This document shows positions 55,485 to 64,000 of a stretch of 64,000 nt of DNA, piece after piece. A program made the position numbers and the translations under genes. The stretch's first letter is position 1. The number at the start of each line of letters is the position of its first letter. The notes beneath the pieces are model-generated. The model was not told the DNA's origin. It did not search any database and saw only the letters and a list, made by a program, of their open reading frames with translations. Origin of the DNA: Methylomonas subterranea (GTDB lineage: Bacteria > Pseudomonadota > Gammaproteobacteria > Methylococcales > Methylomonadaceae); contig NZ_JANIBJ010000015.1 in assembly GCF_024505185.1 (NCBI RefSeq), positions 41,644 through 105,643 of the forward strand, written 5' to 3'.

Positions 55485-56141
55485 TCAGGGGAAAAATGGC
55501 TTAACCGTACCGTTGGGAGCGAATGCCCAAACCTTACCCTCCCAGCGCCCCGGATCGAGGCATTTTTCGGTTTTCTCCACCGGCACGCCCCTCTCGCGCT
55601 TTAAGTAAGTGACCTCATTGACGTCTATATCCTGAAAGCTGGTAGACGCAACCACCAAAGCTCCGCTCGCCTTGGCGATCGCGATGCACATCTTGCGTCC
55701 GAAGCTGCTTGCCTTCTCCTTCCCGCTCGGTACGACATTGAAAGTCTCCTCGACGGCGGCACCGCATCCGACAATCATGATGGCGGCCTTTTCCGGCTCG
55801 AAAGCCCCCTTGAGCTCGGTAAACAGGTGCGCATTAGCAAGCGTAACGCCTTCCTTGCAAAACTCGAGTCCGAAGCCCCCGCGAATCTTCGGACTCTTCT
55901 TTCTCTCCTCGTCCGGGTATTGATATCTTCCAAATCCGTGGCACAAGATAGTCAGCGTTCCGATCTTGTTGTCGTCTCCCAGCCGCTTCTTCAGGTCGGT
56001 AAAAAATTTGTCCAGCAAGGTAGACTCATTCACGACGATACGAAATTCCGAGGTTCCCGAATTGCGTATCCATTCGCATCTCTTGTTTATTCTCGATTGA
56101 TCAGTCCGGTCGTCCAGCACGCTCACGTTCACCACAGCCAT
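55485..56141 (-). CDS. Possible CHAT/caspase-like cysteine peptidase, lone gene
   Basis: 218 residues, no signal peptide. TLTILCHGFGRYQ (His at about residue 88) is followed by LEFCKEGVTL and then AAIMIVGCGAAVEE (Cys at about 145), and SSFGRKMCIAIAKASGALVVAS. This order of a strand-His-Gly and strand-x-Cys matches clan CD (CHAT, caspase-like) peptidases, in which His and Cys form the dyad. The match is by eye and unproven. It stands alone against the direction of the hem genes, between conserved neighbours, so it is probably an acquired gene. Confidence 0.55.
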   Translation of the reverse strand: MAVVNVSVLDDRTDQSRINKRCEWIRNSGTSEFRIVVNESTLLDKFFTDLKKRLGDDNKIGTLTILCHGFGRYQYPDEERKKSPKIRGGFGLEFCKEGVTLANAHLFTELKGAFEPEKAAIMIVGCGAAVEETFNVVPSGKEKASSFGRKMCIAIAKASGALVVASTSFQDIDVNEVTYLKRERGVPVEKTEKCLDPGRWEGKVWAFAPNGTVKPFFP

Positions 56142-56227
56142 CGGTCACCACCTCTCCCGCGCCCATCAATAAGGGCATAGTTATTTTGTCGTTTAGCCAA
56201 AGCCTGAATTATCCGGCAAACCCCTGG

Positions 56228-57691
56228 TTAATTGAACAGCGTATCCCACATGGCATCGACTTTTTTCAGCACGTCGTCGCGCATCACGATGGGCCGCCCC
56301 CATTCGCGCGTGGTTTCGCCAGGCCATTTGTTGGTGGCGTCGAAACCGACCTTGGAGCCCAGCCCGGACACCGGCGAGGCAAAGTCCAGGTAATCGATCG
56401 GAGTGTTTTCCAGTATGGTCAAATCGCGGGCCGGATCCATGCGGGTGGTGATGGCCCAGATCACGTCTTGCCAATTACGCACATCCACGTCGTCATCGAC
56501 CACGATGACGAATTTGGTGTACATGAACTGGCGCAAATACGACCAGGTGCCCAGCATCACCCGCTTGGCGTGGCCGGCGTACTGCTTCTTCATGCTGATC
56601 ACCGCCATCCGGTAAGAACAGCCTTCCGGCGGCAGATAAAAGTCGACGATCTCCGGAAACTGCTTCTGCAGGATAGGCACGAACACCTCGTTCAAGGCTA
56701 CGCCCAAAATAGCCGGCTCATCGGGCGGCCGGCCGGTGTAGGTACTGTGGTAAATCGGTACCTGCCGCTGGGTAATGCGTTCGACGGTAAACACCGGAAA
56801 TTCGTCGACTTCGTTGTAATAGCCGGTATGGTCGCCGTAGGGGCCTTCCGGGGCGGTTTCGTTTGGGTAGATAAAACCTTCCAGCACGATTTCGGCGCTG
56901 GCCGGCACTTGCAGGTCGTTGCTCAGGCATTTGGTCACTTCGGTCTTGCTGCCACGCAGCAAACCGGCGAAAGCGTATTCGGACAAGGCATCCGGAACGG
57001 GTGTCACGGCGGCCAGTATGGTGGCCGGGTCGGCGCCCAGGGCCACCGCCACTGGAAACGGCTTGCCGGGATATTTTTCCCGCCATTCCTTGAAATCCAG
57101 CGCGCCGCCGCGATGCGCCAGCCAGCGCATGATGAGTTTGTTTTTGCCTATCAGCTGCTGGCGGTAAATGCCCAGGTTTTGCCTGTCCTTGTTAGGCCCC
57201 TTGGTAATCACCAGCGGCCAGGTAATCAACGGCGCGGCATCTTCCGGCCAGCAGGTCTGAATCGGATACACCGACAAATCGACCTCATCGCCGACCCTAA
57301 TCACTTCCTGACAAGGCGGCGAATTGACCATTTTAGGCGCCATGTTCAAAACCTGCTTGAAAGCCGGCAGTTTGTCCATGGCATCCTTGATGCCCTTGGG
57401 CGGTTCCGGCTCTTTTAAATAGGCCAGTAATTCGCCGATGCCGCGTAATTCCGATACATCCTTGGCGCCCATACCCATCGCCACCCGCTTGGGCGTACCG
57501 AATAAATTGCCTAATACGGCAATATTGGAGCCCTTGGGGTTTTCAAACAACAGAGCTGGGCCGCCTTGCTTCAATACCCGGTCGCAAATTACGGTCATTT
57601 CCAGATAGGGATCGACTTCCGCGCGGATACGCTTTAGTTCCCCTTGTTTTTCCAGTTGCTGGATGAAGTCTCTTAAATCTTTGTATTTCAT
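56228..57691 (-). CDS. ubiD: 4-hydroxy-3-polyprenylbenzoate decarboxylase
   Basis: 487 residues of the UbiD family, which removes CO2 in ubiquinone synthesis with prenylated FMN made by UbiX. It has the start [28 protein letters not shown], and the active-site region [18 protein letters not shown] with the conserved Glu residues. No ubiX gene is present in the window. It is read against hemY. Confidence 0.95.
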   Translation of the reverse strand: MKYKDLRDFIQQLEKQGELKRIRAEVDPYLEMTVICDRVLKQGGPALLFENPKGSNIAVLGNLFGTPKRVAMGMGAKDVSELRGIGELLAYLKEPEPPKGIKDAMDKLPAFKQVLNMAPKMVNSPPCQEVIRVGDEVDLSVYPIQTCWPEDAAPLITWPLVITKGPNKDRQNLGIYRQQLIGKNKLIMRWLAHRGGALDFKEWREKYPGKPFPVAVALGADPATILAAVTPVPDALSEYAFAGLLRGSKTEVTKCLSNDLQVPASAEIVLEGFIYPNETAPEGPYGDHTGYYNEVDEFPVFTVERITQRQVPIYHSTYTGRPPDEPAILGVALNEVFVPILQKQFPEIVDFYLPPEGCSYRMAVISMKKQYAGHAKRVMLGTWSYLRQFMYTKFVIVVDDDVDVRNWQDVIWAITTRMDPARDLTILENTPIDYLDFASPVSGLGSKVGFDATNKWPGETTREWGRPIVMRDDVLKKVDAMWDTLFN

Positions 57692-57715
57692 ATATATGGG
57701 TCGGCATGAAGCCGC

Positions 57716-57744
57716 TCAAAAATAAAGCCGACTTGCGCCGGCTT
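57716..57744 (-). terminator. Terminator after the small acidic gene (minus strand)
   Basis: On the minus strand AAGCCGGC, loop GCAA, GTCGGCTT (57744 down to 57725), then ATTTTT. It separates the small acidic gene at 57818 from ubiD. Confidence 0.85.
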
Positions 57745-57817
57745 AACTGTCTTGCCCGCCTCCGCGCGCAATCCCATCAGTCCCGGTACCCCGGATTTCG
57801 GGGACGGACGTTGAAGT

Positions 57818-58063
57818 TTATTCTTCCTCGCCGGCCAACAATTCCTCCAGGCTGGGTAAAGACTGGTCGTTGCGGGCACGGGCCTTGTAAACATCCACGA
57901 ATTCCATGAAGGCTTGCTCAAGGTCTTCCAACACCTCCTGCTCGTTTTCGACCTCTTCCTCCGGAATTTCCCCGGACTCCAGGTAATCGTTCTGAATGGC
58001 AATTTCGCCGTTTAGGGACAGCAGGGCGAGGATTAGGGCATTATTGGAAATATTCTCGGGCAT
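57818..58063 (-). CDS. Small acidic protein of unknown function
   Basis: 81 residues, very acidic in the middle (SGEIPEEEVENEQEVLEDLEQAF) and predicted all helical. No metal or nucleotide motif. It has a GAG ribosome site and its own terminator, which argues that it is a real gene. It lies downstream of the ferredoxin gene on the same strand. No family known to me. Confidence 0.65.
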   Translation of the reverse strand: MPENISNNALILALLSLNGEIAIQNDYLESGEIPEEEVENEQEVLEDLEQAFMEFVDVYKARARNDQSLPSLEELLAGEEE

Positions 58064-58186
58064 GTCGAACTCGCTGGTTGGTGTTGAAGAAGAAGGAGAA
58101 CAGCTTGCCGCGCGGAAAGCGCGGCCATTGTATCGTATTGCCGGCCGGCGGATAACGCGGAAGCAATCCCGCGACCGCCCGCCCGC

Positions 58187-58951
<765 letters not shown>

Positions 58952-59008
58952 CTAAAGCATCCCGGCGATAAAAGCAGGCAAAATCCGCGCAGCCCGGATT
59001 TTTGGCCC

Positions 59009-59560
59009 TTATTGGCCTTGATACAAGCTATAAGCCACTTCGCCGGCCCGCTTGTGTTTCAATTGCCGCCAATGACCGGGTAAATCCGGCAAGGCCAATT
59101 TAGGCTCGGTTTCGATATAAATTTTTCCGTGCGCGGCCAACAGGCCCGCTTCGGCCAATTGCCGGCAAATCGGTTCGACCAAACCCCGCCCAAAGGGCGG
59201 ATCCAGAAAAATCAAATCGAAGGCCGGATCGCCCCTTTCCATGAATTGCCGGACATCGGCTTGCACCACTTCGATACGCCCGGCCGCCAACAGCGCGCAA
59301 TTTTCCCGCAGTTTGCCGCAGGTTTGCGGATTGTTATCCACCATCACCACCTGTTTGGCGCCGCGCGAAGCCGCTTCGAAGCCCAGGGCACCGCTGCCGG
59401 CAAACAAATCCAGACAACGGCTGTTGGCCACATCGGCTTGCAACCAGTTAAACAAGGTTTCCCGTACCCGCGCCGGCGTCGGCCGCAGTCCCGGCGCATC
59501 GTCGAAGGCGATGAAGCGGCTGCGCCATTCGCCGCCTATGATGCGCAGCCTGCCGCTCAT
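59009..59560 (-). CDS. rsmD: 16S rRNA (guanine966-N2)-methyltransferase
   Basis: 183 residues with GGEWRSR at the start, the SAM-binding DLFAGSGALGFEAASRGA and the catalytic FLDPPFGRG. The start is 2 bases after the stop of the M16 gene, in one operon. coaD is next, the usual rsmD-coaD order. Confidence 0.96.
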   Translation of the reverse strand: MSGRLRIIGGEWRSRFIAFDDAPGLRPTPARVRETLFNWLQADVANSRCLDLFAGSGALGFEAASRGAKQVVMVDNNPQTCGKLRENCALLAAGRIEVVQADVRQFMERGDPAFDLIFLDPPFGRGLVEPICRQLAEAGLLAAHGKIYIETEPKLALPDLPGHWRQLKHKRAGEVAYSLYQGQ

Positions 59561-59562
59561 GG

Positions 59563-60921
59563 CTATTGGCTATCCGCCGAAGCGCCGATCGCCATGGAGG
59601 GTGGGAGCGCGGCGGCGGGTCTGGAATCCGCGCCGCCCACCGTGACGGTTTGCAGCCATTCCGGCCTAATCCGGCGCCGGAAGGCATCCTGGATATCCGC
59701 CACGCTGACGGCATCCACCTTAGCCGGGAATTGGTCCAGATAATCCAGGGGCTGTTGATAAAAACCGATCATGCTGACGTAATCGGTCAATTTGGCGTTG
59801 TTGTCGGTACGCAAGGCAAAACCGCCGGTGATGTTTTTCTTGGCCGCTTGCAGTTCGGCTTCGGTGGGACCCTTTTCGATAAAGTCGCTCAAGGTTTCGT
59901 TCATGACTTTGATCGCTTGGCCGGTCTGGTCGTTGCGGGTTTGCAGACTCATGACGAAGGGCCCTTCCCGATACAAGGGCATGAACTGGCTGGAGGCGCT
60001 GTAGGCCAGACCGCGTTTCTCCCGCACTTCGTCGAACAGACGGGAAACCAGGCTGCCGCCGCCCAGAATATGGTTACCCACATACAGGGCAAAATAGTCC
60101 GGATCCTTGCGGTGCGTGCCCGGCATGCCTGCCAGCACGTGGGTTTGACTGGAAGGAAAATCGATACGTTGAACGGCGGCCTGGGTCGGCATGGTTACCG
60201 GCGGAATCTCGGCCGGTTTTTCGCCGACCGGCAGGCCGGCCATCAATTTTTCCGCCAGTTGTTCGGCCCGCGACTTTTGCAAATCGCCCACGATCACCAC
60301 GATGGCGTTGGCCGAAACGTAATATTTTTTATAAAAGGCCTTCAAATCCTCCGCCTCGAATCCGGCCACGGTTTCCACCATGCCTTCCTCGGGATGGGCA
60401 TAGGGATGCTCGCGGTACAAGGCCTTGCTGAAAGCGATGCCGGCCAGGGCGCCAGGGGATTCTTCCCTGTGCTTCAAGCCCGCCAAGGTGCGGCTTTTTT
60501 CGCGCTGAAAGTCCTCGTCGTTGAATAGCGGCCGGCTCAATATGCTGGCAAAGGTGTCGAAAGCCTGATCGAAAAACACCTTCTCGGTCAGACTGCGCAA
60601 GGACAGCCAGGCCATGTCTTCGGAAACGCCGACGGAAAAAGCCGCGCCCACCGCATCGAAACGGTTGGCAATCTGGTCGGCGTTCCAGTCGCCGGCACCG
60701 GTATCCAGCATCGCCGATGTCAAGGCCGCCAGACCGAATTGGGCATCGTCCCTGGCGCTGCCGGCATCGAAGACCACTCGGATATCGACCATGGGCAAAC
60801 TGGGCGTTTGCACGAAATATACCCGGGTGCCCTGGCTGGTTTGCCAATGCTGAATCGCCACGTTGGCCCAACTTGTTTGGCTCAGTACCAGCAAAAACAA
60901 ACCGATCAGATTAAAACGCAT
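59563..60921 (-). CDS. M16-family peptidase-like protein, non-catalytic partner
   Basis: 452 residues with signal peptide ending SWA and two M16 domains. The zinc motif HxxEH of active M16 enzymes is absent: the place has FGLAALTSAML. It keeps the GGGSLVSRLFDEVREKRGLAYSASS block with the Arg/Tyr pair of the partner subunit. So it should act with the upstream active subunit in the periplasm. Its start overlaps that gene by 11 bases. Confidence 0.92.
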   Translation of the reverse strand: MRFNLIGLFLLVLSQTSWANVAIQHWQTSQGTRVYFVQTPSLPMVDIRVVFDAGSARDDAQFGLAALTSAMLDTGAGDWNADQIANRFDAVGAAFSVGVSEDMAWLSLRSLTEKVFFDQAFDTFASILSRPLFNDEDFQREKSRTLAGLKHREESPGALAGIAFSKALYREHPYAHPEEGMVETVAGFEAEDLKAFYKKYYVSANAIVVIVGDLQKSRAEQLAEKLMAGLPVGEKPAEIPPVTMPTQAAVQRIDFPSSQTHVLAGMPGTHRKDPDYFALYVGNHILGGGSLVSRLFDEVREKRGLAYSASSQFMPLYREGPFVMSLQTRNDQTGQAIKVMNETLSDFIEKGPTEAELQAAKKNITGGFALRTDNNAKLTDYVSMIGFYQQPLDYLDQFPAKVDAVSVADIQDAFRRRIRPEWLQTVTVGGADSRPAAALPPSMAIGASADSQ

Positions 60922-62296
60922 GGCGACCTCCAGTCAGTTTTGCGGGTTTGGGTGCTTCGGTGATGGGTTGCGGTTCCAGATAGGCCACGGTCAAGGTGTC
61001 CTCGATCAGGTATTTACGCGCCACGGCTCGCACTTGCTCGGCGGTGACGCGATTGATATTTTCCACGTATCGGTCGGCTTTTTGCCAACCTATGCCTACG
61101 GTCTCCAGCAAGCCCAGTTGCATGGCTTGATAGAAATTGGAATCCTTTTGGTAAACATCGTTGGCCAGCACTTGTGCCTTGATGCGTTGCAATTCCTCCG
61201 CGCTGACCAGTTCGCTTTGCAATTGATATACCTCGTTCTTCAAGGCATATTCCAGGTCGTATACGCTCTTGCCTTCTGCCGGGGTGGCTTCCAGCAAAAA
61301 CATTTCCGGCAGGCGGGAGGTCATGTCGTAACCGGCGCCGGCGGTAACAGCGATCTGCTGACCACGAATCAAGCGGGTCGCCAAGCGGGCACCGTTGCCG
61401 CCGTCCAGAATTCCGGCCAACACTTCCAGCGCGTAGGCTTCCCATTCCGGATCGGCGGTATTCAATACCGGCACTTTATAGCCCATCATCAGATAGGGTA
61501 ATTTGGCCGGAGCCTTGACGGTCAGCTTGCGTACGCCTTTTTGCTCGCTTTCCGCCTGAGGCTTGAGCGGTTTGATCTCGCTAGGCTGCAAGCCGGCGAA
61601 ATACTGTTCGGCCAATTTGATGGTTTGCCCGGTGTCCACATCTCCCACCACCACCAGGGTGGCGTTATTGGGGGCATACCATTGTTGATACCAAGCCTTG
61701 AGGTCTTCGACTTTGTAATTAGCGATATCGGACGGCCAGCCTATCACCGGATTTTGATAGGGGCTGTTGGTGAAGGCGACTGCATTGAATTGTTCCTGGG
61801 TTTTGGCGCGCGGCTTGTCGTCCGTGCGCATGCGGCGCTCTTCGGTAACCACCTGCAGTTCTTTTTCCAGCTCCTCGGCCTTCAGATCCAGATTGCGCAT
61901 CCGGTCGGCTTCCAGTTTGAAACTGATTTCCAGGCGCGACTTTTCCAGGGTTTGAAAATAAGCCGTGTAATCGCTGCCTGTAAAAGCATTTTCCTGGCCG
62001 CCGTTCTCGGCGATGATGCGGGAAAATTCGCCGGCCGGATATTGTTGCGTCCCCTTGAACATCATGTGTTCCAACATGTGCGAGATACCGGTGATGCCGC
62101 CGGGCTCGTAACTGCCGCCGACCTTATACCAGACTTGCGACACCACCACGGGCGCCCTACGGTCTTCCTTTACCAGGATTTTCAGACCGTTTTCGAATAC
62201 ATGTTCATGCACTTTGCCGTCGTCCGCAAATGCCGACCAAGCCGGGCACAGCAGCATCACTGCCGCCAAACCGGATTTCAACCATTCCAATTTCAT
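60911..62296 (-). CDS. M16-family zinc peptidase, catalytic subunit
   Basis: 461 residues from the ATG at 62296, which has GAGGGAG upstream; the frame goes on to 62341. Signal peptide ending SAFA. The inverted zinc motif HMLEH is in ITGISHMLEHMMFKGT, with the further Glu ligand in the ELQVVTEERRMR segment. With its partner it forms a heterodimer like the mitochondrial processing peptidase. The substrate is not known. Confidence 0.93.
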   Translation of the reverse strand: MKLEWLKSGLAAVMLLCPAWSAFADDGKVHEHVFENGLKILVKEDRRAPVVVSQVWYKVGGSYEPGGITGISHMLEHMMFKGTQQYPAGEFSRIIAENGGQENAFTGSDYTAYFQTLEKSRLEISFKLEADRMRNLDLKAEELEKELQVVTEERRMRTDDKPRAKTQEQFNAVAFTNSPYQNPVIGWPSDIANYKVEDLKAWYQQWYAPNNATLVVVGDVDTGQTIKLAEQYFAGLQPSEIKPLKPQAESEQKGVRKLTVKAPAKLPYLMMGYKVPVLNTADPEWEAYALEVLAGILDGGNGARLATRLIRGQQIAVTAGAGYDMTSRLPEMFLLEATPAEGKSVYDLEYALKNEVYQLQSELVSAEELQRIKAQVLANDVYQKDSNFYQAMQLGLLETVGIGWQKADRYVENINRVTAEQVRAVARKYLIEDTLTVAYLEPQPITEAPKPAKLTGGRHAF

Positions 62297-62400
62297 AACT
62301 CCCTCATTGATAGAAAAGATGAGCGCCTGTGACGATTTCAATAATCAAAGGTTCACTGTTATTCTATAGCTTTCATGACCTATAAACTATTCGAACCCGA

Positions 62401-63291
62401 ATGACAGACAAAAGCAGCGCGTTATCCTGGCGACATTATCTGCAACTTTGCAAACCCAGGGTAGTTGCGTTAATCGTGTTTACCGCCATTGTCGGCATGC
62501 TGCTGGCCGTACCGGGCTGGCCGCCGCTTCAGCCATTTTTTTTCGGCACTTTGGGCATCGGTCTGGCGGCGTCGTCCGCCGCCGCCATCAATCACTTCAT
62601 CGACCAAAAGGCCGATGCGGAAATGGCCCGCACCAAAAATCGTCCGCTACCCATGGGCGACTTGAATTCGCAAAACGTGCTGGTTTTCGCCGGCGTGATA
62701 GGCCTGTTGGCCATGGCGCTGCTGGTGCTAAAAGTCAACGCGCTGACCGCGTTTTTGACCTTTTTATCGCTGATCGGTTACGCAGTGGTTTACACCGTTT
62801 ATCTGAAAAAATTGACTCCGCAAAATATCGTCATAGGCGGCATTGCCGGCGCCGCTCCGCCGCTGCTGGGTTGGGCGGCCATGACCGGCGAAATCCATCA
62901 TCATGCCTTGCTACTGGTGTTGATCATTTTCGTCTGGACTCCGCCGCACTTCTGGGCGTTGGCCATTGCCCGCCGCGAGGAATACGCCAAGGTCGCCATT
63001 CCGATGCTGCCCGTCACGCACGGCGTGGAGTTCACCCGCCTGCAAATCCTGCTCTATACCATTTTGCTGCTGGTCACCACCCTGCTGCCCTATCTGACCG
63101 GCATGAGCGGGCTGATTTATCTTTTGTCGGCCTTGCTATTGGGCTTGGGTTTTCTGTATTACGCCGTGCAGATGATGCGTAAAAAAGACAATAAAACCGC
63201 CATGCGCACCTTCGGCTATTCGATTGTGTATCTGATGCTGATTTTCGCCGCCTTGTTGATCGACCACTACTTCCCCTTGTCATTATCATGA
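62401..63291 (+). CDS. ctaB: Protoheme IX farnesyltransferase
   Basis: 296 residues of the UbiA family, with eight or nine helices. The first Asp-rich motif is [21 protein letters not shown] and the second is in [17 protein letters not shown] with PPLLGWAA. It adds farnesyl to haem B to form haem O for terminal oxidases (also named cyoE). TGA overlaps the following gene (ATGA). Confidence 0.95.
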   Translation: MTDKSSALSWRHYLQLCKPRVVALIVFTAIVGMLLAVPGWPPLQPFFFGTLGIGLAASSAAAINHFIDQKADAEMARTKNRPLPMGDLNSQNVLVFAGVIGLLAMALLVLKVNALTAFLTFLSLIGYAVVYTVYLKKLTPQNIVIGGIAGAAPPLLGWAAMTGEIHHHALLLVLIIFVWTPPHFWALAIARREEYAKVAIPMLPVTHGVEFTRLQILLYTILLLVTTLLPYLTGMSGLIYLLSALLLGLGFLYYAVQMMRKKDNKTAMRTFGYSIVYLMLIFAALLIDHYFPLSLS

Positions 63292-64000
63292 GCCTGACCG
63301 AACAAGAACATCCATTTGCGGAATTCATCAAAATTTTGGGCAAGGGTAAAAAGGGCTCGCGGCCCTTGAGCCAGGATGAAGCCTATCGGGCCATGAAAAT
63401 GATATTGGCCGATGAGGTGCTGCCGATTCAACTGGGTGCGTTTTTGATGCTGATGCGCATCAAGGAAGAAACCTGCGAGGAATTGGCCGGCTTTGTGGCG
63501 GCGGCCAAGGAAAGCTTCGCCCACGAGCCGTCGCTCCAAGTGGATTTGGACTGGTCGTCATACGCCGGCAAGCGCCGCCATCTGCCGTGGTTTTTGCTGT
63601 CCACGCAATTGCTGGCCGAAAACGGCGTCAAAGTCTTCATGCATGGCGCCGGCGGCCATACCCAAGGCAGAATCTACACCGAAAAGGTGCTGGGCAGTTT
63701 AGGTATACCACCGGCGAGTTCGCTGACCGAAGCCGAAGCGCAACTGCGGGCACGCAATTTCAGTTACCTGTCGCTGCAACATATCTGTTCGCCGCTGTAC
63801 GACATGATTAACTTGCGTCCGGTGATGGGCTTGCGTTCGCCGGTGCATACGCTGGTAAGGTTGCTGAATCCGCTGCGGGCCAGCCACAGTATTCAAGGCA
63901 TTTTCCACCCCAGCTACCGGCAGGTGCATCAAAAAGCGGCCTTGTTGTTGGGCGAGCGCAATATGGCCGTGCTGAAGGGCGAGGGCGGCGAAACCGAGCG
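63288..64000 (+). CDS. TrpD2/YbiB-like glycosyltransferase-family protein (3' part outside window)
   Basis: First 237 residues of an anthranilate phosphoribosyltransferase-like protein: [36 protein letters not shown] and [17 protein letters not shown]. The TrpD sequence for PRPP binding (GTGGD) is replaced by HGAGG, as in YbiB, a nucleic-acid-binding homologue without known synthase activity. Its start overlaps ctaB. It is cut by the end of the window. Confidence 0.85.
   Translation, partial: MSLTEQEHPFAEFIKILGKGKKGSRPLSQDEAYRAMKMILADEVLPIQLGAFLMLMRIKEETCEELAGFVAAAKESFAHEPSLQVDLDWSSYAGKRRHLPWFLLSTQLLAENGVKVFMHGAGGHTQGRIYTEKVLGSLGIPPASSLTEAEAQLRARNFSYLSLQHICSPLYDMINLRPVMGLRSPVHTLVRLLNPLRASHSIQGIFHPSYRQVHQKAALLLGERNMAVLKGEGGETE

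Overview
The window is a chromosomal segment from a gammaproteobacterial methanotroph, most like Methylomonas or a close Methylococcales relative. The main evidence is a complete calcium-type methanol dehydrogenase cluster (mxaFJGI, mxaR, a membrane protein, mxaSACKL) with an mxaD-like gene and an MxaB-type regulator beside it. Gene order elsewhere (LysM-dprA, pilT-pilU, hemCDXY, M16 pair-rsmD-coaD-ferredoxin) is ordinary gammaproteobacterial housekeeping. I saw no rRNA, intact tRNA, CRISPR array, integrase or transposase gene.

Layout. 1-9.7 kb: dprA (cut by the window edge), a LysM protein, GDP-L-fucose synthesis (gmd, fcl), NADP isocitrate dehydrogenase, a short DksA-family protein, the twitching ATPases pilT and pilU, and lytic transglycosylase mltB. 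9.8-17.2 kb: a His-rich glycine-zipper protein, a secreted M12-type metalloprotease split by a frameshift, and a probable metal-uptake group (two HupE/UreJ-type membrane proteins around a TonB-dependent receptor). 17.4-24.3 kb: tadA, tsaC/sua5, an unknown lipoprotein, an L7/L12-like membrane protein and a short-form putA.

24.6-29.5 kb is a visibly AT-rich four-gene operon: D12 adenine methyltransferase, calcineurin-like phosphoesterase, P-loop ATPase and an unknown protein with a CARF-like pattern. It looks like horizontally acquired DNA and is the best candidate for an undescribed, probably anti-phage, system. It is followed by an amidase gene (frameshifted) coupled to a small lipoprotein gene, which resembles an effector-immunity pair. 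31-35.6 kb: a secreted amidohydrolase, a VPLPA-CTERM protein and a TrkH/TrkA potassium uptake pair.

35.7-48.5 kb: methanol oxidation. MxaF and MxaI form the PQQ dehydrogenase, MxaG is its cytochrome cL acceptor, MxaJ is periplasmic, and MxaR, S, A, C, K, L are the chaperone and calcium-insertion set, joined by stop-start overlaps. The cluster is unusually rich in palindromic repeats, two of which lie inside mxaA and mxaK. 48.6-64 kb: rlmKL, acyP, hemCDXY, a lone CHAT/caspase-like gene, ubiD, a small acidic protein, ferredoxin, coaD, rsmD, two M16 peptidase-family genes, ctaB and the start of a TrpD2/YbiB-like gene.
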